NCBI GenBank assembly: GCA_963556495.2 | Contig: OY747716.1 | Coordinates: 13,855,571-13,919,570 of the forward strand | From: Valencia hispanica | Lineage: Eukaryota; Chordata; Actinopteri; Cyprinodontiformes; Valenciidae | Direction of reading: 5' to 3' | DNA: 64,000 nt | Shown: positions 44,035 through 53,974 of the stretch, in pieces | How positions within the stretch are numbered: position 1 is the first letter of the stretch | How the letters are laid out: every line of letters starts with the position of its first letter | Position numbers and translations under genes: made by a program | Notes under the pieces: model-generated | Told to the model about the DNA's origin: nothing | Seen by the model: the letters and a program-made list of their open reading frames with translations, nothing else | The model's database searches: none

Positions 44035-46335
44035 AATGCCCGTCAGGTTCTAATACCAGTCAGTTGTTGAACAATGTCTCACCAATAGTTAAAACTTGAT
44101 TGTGCATACATCATTAAGCTTACAGAACAAATACCCTTTGAAATAAAATCTCTCTATCTACCGAGCTGACAAGAACATTAAACAAACTTTTTAGATTACA
44201 TATGACCCTCATACTGCACCCAGGCCCCCTAGTTTTCTGATTTGTAACTTCTTTAAATGTTACAGCATCTATGTAACTGCTGCTCATTCTAGTTGTTCTA
44301 TTCTGAGTTAGAGTATCTGAGAATAACACAAAAGTCCTTACCAGGTCCTCTCCAACCTCAATTTCAAACTCCAATATGGCAATCAGTATATGATCTAATA
44401 ACTGAATAAAAGTGGGGGGGGGTGTGGGTAAGTTTGACAGGGTCTACATGATTAACTCAGTCACACAGATAGTACTATGGTTCCCCTGTTAGTGAACTGA
44501 AGCCAGAAAAACCTGAGAAATACATTGTTGTTTAACTGAATTCAACAAATTTGCGTAATTGCACTTAATTTATTACAAAGCCTTGTTTATTGGCTGGTAA
44601 TAGAAACTTGCCTGATTTGAACTTGAAACGGCCCCGCTGTGTTTGCGGGGGTTAGGGACCACAGCCACCTGTCAATAGCCACTATCCGCACATCGATCGT
44701 AGCAAACACTTACAATCTGCACACTGAAAACAATCTTAGTACTACTGCAGAAGCTAACATCTACAGTTTTCCTCATTTCTGCTCTTAGGGTACAGCCAAT
44801 TAGCACCAAGCAAAGTAAATGCAGCTTCTGGATTGGCTGCTTTGCAACTCCCAGCCAATAGGATGTCAAGTAGCATTGTGCACAATTATTCCAGCTTTCT
44901 AAATTGTATTTTCTATTGAATATTTTAGCAGGGGAAAAAATCCACAAGCACTGAACCACGAAGGGGTCCATGGTACTATGAAGAGACATCCCTTACAGCT
45001 CTCATGTCCTGTGCCACACTGTTTTTCAGTGGGTCCCATCCTAAGCAATGTATGCATTTCTTAGGATCTGGAGCAGCAATAGTGATTATGATTAGTTTAT
45101 TCCCGAACACCATGGATCTCTGGCATTGTGATTGTGCAATATGTTTCACCACTGTAGCCATTTTTTTGGGCTGCTTAAAATTCTAATGGACCTAAACTCT
45201 ATTTCCCTCAGGTTTGGAACCACAGTCTTTGACATCATCCATCTCTTCAGGGATGGAAACTGTGAGCTTTTGAGCTCTGACCCTGACACTATAGTTTCCT
45301 TTAGGTTTAAATCATGGTGTGTGACATGTACCCTTTTTTAAAAAGCTATTCATACAGCTTGACAGTACATTACACTGCAGCCTGCCTAATGTCAGAAACT
45401 AAAGTCTCTACAAATTAGAAAAATTGGCATTGCCAGATATTGCCATTACAGTATAAGATGATCAGAGTCTGCTCTGTGGATCTTGGCCCACAAGGAATCT
45501 CAAATCCTATAATGATTTATAATGTCAAGGAATGTGAATGCCTAAACCTTAAATAAGGCTTTAAGTTATAAAATAGACCCTTGTTTCTTTAAAAATGTCA
45601 GAAGCCTTCAAGCTTCAAGTCCACTCCTTTTACCAGTCACTCTGCATCACATGCAAATGTTCAAACTTAACTCTGTTTATGTCAGTGTTAAGGATCTAAG
45701 TTTAGTAGCATAACTGTTGTGAACTGGTGCTGGAACTGAGCCCTGGAGACAAAATGAATAGAGTAGCTGAGGGTAGATGGGAGGCTTCTGCAGGCACGCA
45801 GTACTCAAATGACAGGGTTAAAGGGCCTACAAAAGATGTCCCAGACTCTCAAAAAGTCTGTGAGCTGTGGCAGGGTTTGAAAAGATGTTTGTCCACAGTT
45901 GGTGTGTAATGATTTTAAAAAGGACAAGACTTAAAAGAGAAGGCTTGGGCGTCTTTAGTTAACCTAGTAAAACAGGAGTCCCTTACATTAAACTAAAGTC
46001 AGTGTTGTGGCCAGTTAGGTTTTGATTCTAACGGCATGCCACTTGCTTTAGCTACTAATGCACTAAGGATAACACATTTGGGTGTTCACAGCGCTCTTGT
46101 TCTTTAGAGAATCAGATGATTACCTATTCTATCAGAAGAAGGCCCTGCCAGATCACACAGATCAGTTTTGCCACAGTCACTTGAGAAGAAAAAAGTATAA
46201 TTAATGTCAAATATCTCCAAAAGTTTCTCAGAAACTGTAATTTACGAGTGTTGGTAGGACGGAACGGTAGATGGACAGACGAACTAGGGCTTTGTCTGCA
46301 ATAATGTGGGTGCTGTTTCATTCTGTGGTCATGAG
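44035..46335. other. No gene recognised
   Basis: 2.3 kb. A block around 44630-44880, with cccagccaataggatgtcaa, feels repetitive from other fish loci, but I cannot bound it. Motif-free short ORFs only. Confidence 0.4.
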
Positions 46336-46665
46336 ATATGGCTGAAGCAATCAGAAAAGCCGTCGATCACAGAGTCTTCGCCAATTCTGACCACTTCAAT
46401 TGGAGAAATGTTCCCTGATTTCCCTGAGCGCAGTTCAGCTCCTCCCAGAGGGTTCAGGCCACAGCGGGTGAAAGGTTTATAATGCGTGTAACTTAATAAT
46501 CTGCTAGATGTGTGATGGCACGATGTAGATTCTCTGATTAGTTTGTTCAGATTGAATATCAACTAAAATGAGTGAAAATGAACTACTGAATGTTATTTTA
46601 AAATTTGACGGGTAAAAATTGATTATGACCGGAAAATTGTAAGCGCGACCTCTGGTCAGAGCAGT
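46336..46665 (+). pseudogene. hAT C-terminal fragment, inverted sister of the 9-kb copy
   Basis: Base-level resemblance to the reverse complement of 8780-9205 runs through tcagaaaagccgtcg, ttcaattggagaaatgttcc, then after a deletion ggccacagc, ttaataatctgctagatgtg, and non-coding sequence to cctctggtcag. The deletion removed the part encoding AEAALVILVSSVATER, so the dimerisation motif is gone. Both copies stop at about the same upstream point, suggesting a family whose surviving fragments are 3' ends. Confidence 0.65.
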
Positions 46666-46888
46666 CAAAAAGTCCAGTCAAGCTGGTTGAAACCAGTTAT
46701 AAGTGGTTAAGTAGAGAAACAGTTCTAGGAAGGTTGAAGCAGAAATTAGCCTTCATTGTTCACGTGATTTGTGACAGGGATCTACCCAGGTTACTGAAAA
46801 TAGCACACCTAAACAGGTATTGGTCATCAACTATGATATTTCCACAGCTGTATGTTTGTGTAGGGTGCTGAAATTGGAGCGTTATCTT

Positions 46889-47542
46889 AAGGGTGCTTTC
46901 ACACCCGTTAGTCCTCTGGACTCGGTACGATTGGGGACCAATTTTGCAACATTGTTGCAACTTTTAGCTGGTATGGTTTGTGTTCACATTGTACTTTTGA
47001 CAAACAAACTAAACCTTTTACATGTTGTATATCCCCCTTGCGTGTGGTGGCGCTGTAGCAAGAATTGCCGAAAGAAAGTCCAAGAAAAAGACAAACAGGA
47101 AACAGATACACGATGTCAGTCATTCCGTGTTGGTCCAGCAGCAAGACGAAACTCGGGGAAACAAACAGACTTAGCTCTGCATACAGAGATGGATCACGCT
47201 TGTCTTTTTGTTGTGGTAGTCATAATATATTATATTTACATTGTTCATCGACCAAATCTGGATGAAGCACTGGACTTCCTCCCGACTCCACGTTTGACCA
47301 CGATTCATTGTTGATGCTAATGCTAACAAGTTACAACACAGAAACGGTGCCTCCCACAGTGCAAAGCGCAGCGCGCTACGGATGCCTACATAGAACAAAA
47401 AGGGCTTTTATCAGGAAGTTGGACTGAACAGAGGCTGGTTCGTATTCACACCTGATGTGAACCGCACCAGAGTCCGTTTGGAAGCGGACCGTACTTGAGT
47501 TTGTTTTAATCGAACCAAACGCTGCAGGTGTGAAAGCACCCT
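46889..47542. mobile_element. Non-autonomous DNA transposon, agggtgctttcacacc ends
   Basis: agggtgctttcacacc (46890-46905) is the exact inverse of ggtgtgaaagcaccct (47527-47542). The 650-bp interior has no transposase; the 164-codon ORF through it has no motif. Sub-terminal gaaccgcaccagagtccg and cgaaccaaacg words are typical of this fish MITE type, which I associate loosely with PIF/Harbinger. Flanks do not give a clean target duplication (tta on the left, aaa on the right). Confidence 0.75.
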
Positions 47543-49926
47543 AAAACTGAAAACCAGCATTTGTCTACTCTTCCCAGGTGAGTGTGAGTGTTCACATATA
47601 TTGAACACAGCCTTGTTGCTGCACGTTTCCTTTATAAGTCTTCAACACTTCAACACTGGTGCTCTCTTGCTTGGGAATGTTTTCCCAGGCAAGAGAGCAA
47701 TAACCATTTTCATGGCAAATGCCTCTGGCAGTGTAGCAGAGAAAACACCAGCAAGAAGAGAGATGTCTCCGAACAGAGGTGTCAGACACTACAACAGGTT
47801 TGACTGCAGCCTTTACGAGCTCATATTGTAGCAGAGCACTTTTTAATGCCACCAGATAGTCAAACCAGGTTGTGATGATAGAGGTGCAACATAAAGGTGG
47901 CGAGTGATGGGGTTGGAGATCAGGTTAAAAATCCCTTCACTTTTGGAAGCTAATTTAACATTTCTTCCATCAGGGTAAAACTTTTTTATTCAAATAAGCA
48001 TCACTTTATAAGGGCTGCACAGTGTTACAGCAAGATGTGGCGTAGCCAGTATAGGCAAATGCTAAGGGTGCCGACATTCATTAGGGTGCCACAATTAGAA
48101 ACAAAAAAGTAAAATTTGAAGAATGTATTTATGAAATATAACTTGAGGCCACAACATAACTTCACAGTGGGATCTTGTCCCTCTCAAGGTTCTTTCGGAG
48201 TTCTCGGCTGCCTCGTTTTACTCTCTGTTCGAGTGGAGGGGGTTGTCAAGCTTGTTGTGTGATTTAATCAAGCCAGCTGATTGATTCACGATGGGTAGGC
48301 TATTGTGTATAAAAGGATAAATCAGTCAGGCGCCTAGGGATAAAAACGAAGGAGACGAGGAAAAACGTGAAGAAAACAGTGGTAAATAATGTAAAGTTAA
48401 TGCCACAAAATTATATAAATGATTATGGATCGTAGTTATTGTTGTAGCGTTGTTAATTTGCTAGCTAACTTGTTTTCGATGATAGCAGCATTGCTTTTAA
48501 GAAATAAATAGCTATGTGAGACTCAAGTTGATGTTGCCCTTAACTTTATCCATTATTTTTTATTAATAATTTGTGCGTGTGTGCATGCACTTAGAGCTAT
48601 CAAAGTTAACATGATCATTGCTTGCTAATGCAGCACCGCTGAGAGGGAGAGAAACAGTGAATTTAGTCCAGACAGCCCAGACATGTTAAACAATGTTGCA
48701 AATCAAAATTTCTAAGACAGTAATTTACTACTGTGGTCTGCGACAACATTTTTTTAAACAAATGAAAAAACTGAATACAAAAAACCCCAAAAATAAAGTT
48801 AAATGATTTATTGTCTGTTCAGTCTATCAAAACTCATTTGCAGTGTTAAAATAGGTTTATTTAAAAATATTTACAACTTAATATTGAAGATCTTTTTGGT
48901 TTTAATGAGCTCCTACTCTATCTTCCTCAGAGCAAAAACAAATCGTGTCAGGATTATGTTGGTCCATTTCATCTCTAAAGCCAGAAAGTTTTGCTGTTTT
49001 TAGGTTTTTCTTCACCTATCAAATGCAAAGTCCTAAAAAGACATTATTATCATTATTATTTTTTTACCTTTTTTTAAATAATCTTTTCTATTTCTCTTTG
49101 ATCTTAGTTGCTGCAATTATTGTAAATGTTATACAAATTAAGAATACTTTGCAATTTAGTTAAATCAAGCACTCATGTAACTGTTAAAATGTTTTTTAAC
49201 GACTGACTATTTTTCTTCAGATGTACTTTGAAATATTTTAACCCAACCCCCAGTGCCACAGAATCAGATTCTCAGATATAAATAAAAATTTGGATAAATT
49301 CCTACTGTTCCTGTGTTATTTTATGAAAACTTAAATTGACTGTGATGCTTAACTATGGCACCAAAGTGATGAGGGCCGGCCCTGGGAGAAAGAAGGTTGT
49401 CTGTGGAGTTACCCTGTTCTCCCAATGCATGTGTGGGTTCCAAGTTCCTCCAACATGTGAAATAATTTGGCCCCTCTGAATGGGCCCTATGTGTGAGTGG
49501 TTCCATAAAAATACTTTGTTCACATCATCCTTGACCATTAGTTTTGTTAGCATACATTTTCATGTGTTAATGTAGGATCATCAAAAGATTATAGAGTAAA
49601 AGAATTTCACTAACAGTAGCTGAAAGGTTGTTTTTTTATGTTCATCATCAATCAAGCACTTACAATAAAGTATAAATCAAATTGCCCTCTTTAGCCGATA
49701 ATGTTAGCCATGCTAAACTGCCCATGGTACAATTTGTTATGAAAATTGTGGTATATAACTGGTTTAAATGTTTGAGTTAATAAACTACTCACCCATAAAA
49801 CAACGTTTTTAGACGCTGTATGCAATGTGTGTTTAGAAACTAAATTACAAAATGTTGTAATATGCACTCAAGTTGCACTTTTTCTTTTTTTTTTTTCCGA
49901 CTTAATCAGAACCAAACGGACAGCTA
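47543..49926. other. No gene recognised; one strong hairpin
   Basis: Apart from the hairpin at 47661-47698, no gene or repeat was recognised. A tataaaagg word at about 48307 could serve as a TATA box, but nothing coding follows it. Confidence 0.45.
47661..47698. repeat. 17-bp inverted repeat hairpin, 4-nt loop
   Basis: gctctcttgcttgggaa (47661-47677) pairs with ttcccaggcaagagagc (47682-47698), with a single T-G position. In RNA this would be a fully paired stem with one wobble. Confidence 0.88.
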
Positions 49927-49932
49927 AAGTTA

Positions 49933-52135
49933 TATGGGATCAGAACAGTATTACCTTGAAATGAAACTGAAAATAAATATTGGCGTTGAAAAATGTTATT
50001 GTAACTGAAAATATTAATTTTGAATCGGAAAAAAATCTAGTGAAAATTTTTGTATTGAAAGTGAAATTTTTTTTACAATGCCAATCCTTTTTTCAATGCC
50101 CTCATTTTTTTCAGCTTCATTCAAGTGATACTGTTTTGACGCTTGTGTGTGCACGCGCATGAGGGGCGGGGCTTCAGCCCCCCATATGTTTGCATGAACG
50201 AGGCAGGAGGAAAACTCCGACTGTCCGAGTGGGATCAACATTTTCTTTGCTTCTAATGTGGTTTGTGGAAGGTGATAATCTGCAGTTGGGGACCTGATTT
50301 ATGACAGTCTTTCTGTAGTCTTTTGAATGTTTGATATTATCGCAAGTCCTAGTGTAGTCGTTGTGACGTAAATCAGTCAACAACCAATAAAGCTGTTCTC
50401 ACACAAGCAGAAGCACAAAGCTACAGATCCCGGCAGGGGTCAGGTGCAGAAATAATTTTTGAGGGGTAAGAATCTGTACCCTCGGTTTATTAAACCATGG
50501 GCATGGAGTCGTAATCTGGTCTCTCCGTTCATTCTATGTGACCGTGTGCGGGTCCTGTCTCGTTAGACTATAGCCTGGCTTTATGGGGTTGTATTTACGT
50601 TAAAAAGCAGGATTACATTGCCGATGATGATGGGTTCGAGTCCTGTTTATGATATTGTCTTGCACCTTGCCACATATCAATTTTTTTTTGTTCCTGCGGG
50701 AAAGTAGGCTATAAACATAGGTGTCATATTTATAAATAACAGTTTTGTAGCCACCTATGGACCCTGGCAGGGTCTATACACAACAAATACAATATTTGTG
50801 TTGCATGGCTGAGTAATGGGCCATAAATTACAAAGTGTATGCCAACCTTTCCCCCTGGAATACAGGCACAAACCAGCGCTATTTGTGCATCTGCATGGAG
50901 CAAGTGGTACAGCATAAACACCTTGCATTAAAAAGATACGAATTAACCAGTTACTTGATGATACAGTACCCACTTTGAATGCAAGTCTTTATTTGACATA
51001 ACATTAATCTTGGCAAAGAATGCTACAACATTCGCACAAAAAGAAACTGTATAATGCTGAGCATAATGGGAGGAATTTTGCGGGAAGCTAAAATAGCCTA
51101 GGTGTAGTCTTTTAAATAGTGTCCCAACAAGATTCAGTGTTTATAAAATCTTCAGTCTGAGACTAAAAAACTGTTAACCCAAGTCTTTAGATGTGAGCTG
51201 ATAATCTTTAAGAATCTTTTCTAAATTGTTTCAAAGTCTCTAGGTGTACAGAAAGCATAATGTGGTTTGTGGAATAATAATAATAAAAAAATAAGATATA
51301 AACGGTTTCTTCTCAGTTTGCCATGGCAGTTGGCACGCATTACCGCCACGTTCTGGTTTAGAGTGTGTGTCACAATTCCGTTTTGCAATCGAATAAAAAT
51401 AACGAGTTGTCAGTGTTGTTAGCTTTGCTTACACCAGTCTTAATTGATTTGTTAACGTTATTGACATGTATTGTAAATATGTATTGTGGATCTGAAATAA
51501 ATGCAGTTATTTAATATGGTATAGCCTATATAGTGTGTATTTACATCCCTTCATACCACACTGTCTGTAATGAGGAGAGCCTCCAACAAAGACAGGCTAC
51601 ACAAGCATAAAACTTTATCACAGAGACTCTTGGTCTATTGGTCAGTAGAAGAAACTGAGAAGAAACCGTTTATGTCTTTTCTTCTTCCACAAACCGCATT
51701 ATTAGCAATGTAAATGTCCTGTTGTTTCTCGCGTCTGGCCTCAGACAGTCAGAGTTTCCCTCATGCCTCGTTCATGCAAACATATGGGGGGCTGAAGCCC
51801 CGCCCCTCATGCGCGTGCACACACAAGCGTCAAAACAGTATCACTTGAAAGAAGCTGAAAAAAATGATGGCATTGAAAAAAAGATTGGTATTGAAAAAAA
51901 TATTGGCATTGTAAAAAAAGATAAGCATTGTAAAAAAAATGAACGTTTGAAAACTTGAGTTATTTCTTTCAATGCATATACATGAGTTTCATAGAAAAAA
52001 AAATCACTTTCAATACAAAAATTTTCACTAGATTTATTTCAGATTCAAAATAAATATTTTCGGTTACAATAATATTTTTCAATGCCAATATTTATTTTCA
52101 GTTTCATTTCAAGGTGATACTGTTCTGATCCCATA
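49933..52135. mobile_element. 2.2-kb element with very long terminal inverted repeats
   Basis: The left end tatgggatcagaacagta is mirrored by the right end ending tactgttctgatcccata, and complementarity continues inward for about 300 bp (49933-50232 against 51737-52135), including gaggggcggggcttcagccc and its inverse. The right arm is about 100 bp longer because units of the form attggcattgaaaaaaa are more numerous. Flanks contain aagtta on both sides (49927-49932 and 52136-52141), or taaagtta if the ends are trimmed by two bases, so a 6- or 8-bp target duplication. No transposase or other open frame is seen in the 1.4-kb interior. It is therefore a non-autonomous DNA transposon of unknown superfamily. 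Confidence 0.75.
51255..51712. repeat. Internal inverted repeat within the long-TIR element
   Basis: taatgtggtttgtggaa (about 51258) with aaacggtttcttctcagtt (51301-51319) is the inverse of aactgagaagaaaccgttt (51652-51670) with ttccacaaaccgcattatta (51687-51706). A third copy, tctaatgtggtttgtggaag, sits at 50254-50273 just inside the left arm. The element therefore carries nested inverted modules. Confidence 0.75.
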
Positions 52136-52339
52136 AAGTTACACAAACGGGGCTAAATCGGGGAAAAGGTATATATGACCGCACCCTGTTAATGCAATAA
52201 TTTGCTGAGAATACAGTGCCACAGAGATCAATGAGTTACTTCTCTCATTTTCCTGCTTCTCTAAGTTGAGCTCATGCAAAAAAAAAAAGATATTTGTGTC
52301 TCTGGGGAGATTTATTAATTCCAAAAATTCTATCCATAT

Positions 52340-52377
52340 TCAGCAGTCAGACACACATACTTGTGTCTGACTGCTGA
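52340..52377. repeat. Perfect 16-bp inverted repeat at the LINE's 5' side
   Basis: tcagcagtcagacaca (52340-52355) pairs with tgtgtctgactgctga (52362-52377), loop of 6. It abuts the start of the LINE leader. Confidence 0.9.
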
Positions 52378-52548
52378 AGGAGGAGCAGCTGCTCTCTGTC
52401 TCGCTCCAGATCCGTTCACTTTATTTTCTTTTCTGTTTGTTTTTCTTGTCTTCTTTTCTTAACTTTTTCTTAGTTACTTTATCTGCCCAGGAGTTACTGT
52501 ATTGGACCGGATCTTTTCTTGGATTACTTTTTTATGCATTTATCAACA

Positions 52549-53640
52549 TGTATTTTTGCTCAGCTGAGGATTTTGAAAAACTGCTCCACAGAATTGAGGG
52601 CATTCAAACGAAGCTACGTCGTCTGGAAATAAATTTTGATCTCCACGCTGATTATGGAAAGGACACAACTTTACCGTTGAATTCACACAGGAACAGCCTC
52701 GCAGCCCGGTGTTACATCGGTCTAACCGTGTCACACAGACTCCCTACAGGCGCCTGAGCGGTAGAACTCCGCACTCTAATGAAGACTGGCCAGCTTTAAA
52801 ACGCATGAAATCAACCCCAGCCTGTTCTCCGAGGAAGAAAAAACAAAAGAAACTCTGAACCCAGACCTGCCGCTTCTGCTAAAAGTAAACAAAAGAAGTT
52901 TCAGCCAAAAACAAGAGAAATTTCTCCACCTGGAATCCCGCTTAAAAACAGATTCACAGCCCTGAGTTCCCTGAAAGATGACTCAGCCCCCGGGACCAGT
53001 CAAAGCTACCAGGAGAAACCCAGCTGCATCAAACGGACACATAACCAAGTAAGAGCCCCCCCAGCAAAGATTGTTATCATACAAGACGGATCAATTAATG
53101 GAATTGAGGCTTTTTGTAACAAGAACACCAGAGTTTATAGCTGCTACAAAAATACAGTGAGAGAAATATCAGAAAAAAATCCCAAAAATCTTGGACCAAC
53201 ATCCTACTTTGGAAAAGCTCATCATTCACGCTGTATCAGCAGATATCGCGATGAGATAATCAGAGATTCTGAAGAGAGACTTTTCTGATCTCCTACAGAG
53301 ACTTGATGGACTTAACGTAAACATCCTCATCAGCGGACCAGTCCCTGAAGGGAATGATGAAAGATTTAGCAGACTCCGCATGCTCCATAAATGGTTGAAG
53401 AAACAATCAGCTGAGAAGTCGTTCACATTTATTAATAATTTCAAAGTATTTGGAAGTGCGAATCATCTGTTCAAAGGCCAACGTTATCTTAACAAGGCCG
53501 GAGTAAGGCTCTTAGCAGCAAACATTTTTTCTTATCAAAATCAGAAAGCAAAACACTTGCTCCCAAAAGTTGACCTTGAGGCGCCCATGGATATCAGAGA
53601 AAAAAAAACAGCAAGTCATGATGACACCACAGGAACGAAC
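52549..53640 (+). pseudogene. LINE ORF1, esterase-like C-terminus, broken
   Basis: The first readable piece (52549-52757) starts MYFCSAEDFEKLLHRIEGIQ and looks like a short coiled segment. After several frame changes, 53255-53530 reads SDLLQRLDGLNVNILISGPV, RFSRLRMLHKWL, FTFINNFKVFG and YLNKAGVRLLAANIF. The ISGPVP and the later L-N-x-x-G-xx-LLA blocks are the SGNH-esterase-like ORF1 domain known from CR1/L2-type elements, thought to act in RNA or membrane-associated steps. A stop occurs near 53286 upstream of the best block. Dead copy. Confidence 0.65.
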
Positions 53641-53974
53641 AGATAAACAACCATCAGAGATTAAGTCTTCATCTTCCTGTGACTCAGCCACATCAAATGA
53701 TTCTCCATTTAGAAACTTTACAGACAGACTGAATGAGCAAATCAAATTTGGGACACAATTAACACCTAAACTTAGACTACACCAAACCCCTGGGACTAGT
53801 GTCAATAAGCCTGTGAGCTTCCCCCCACTGATTATTACAGATCTCTGATATTCCAGGGAACCGGGCAATAAATCCACCCCCCCCCCCCCACCCCAACTTA
53901 GCATACCAGCAATTATCAGCAGCAGGAAACATAAACCGTCAACCACACGCTCTCATATTAAACAAAATCTCAAA

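Noticed and set aside
46820..47314. 164-codon plus-strand ORF
   Set aside because: Runs from flanking DNA into the MITE; no transposase motif.
48012..48050. gggctgcacagtgttacagc, resembling a SINE head
   Set aside because: Too short, no B box and no body.
48303..48320. TATA-like tataaaagg
   Set aside because: No coding sequence, LTR or exon follows; single short match.
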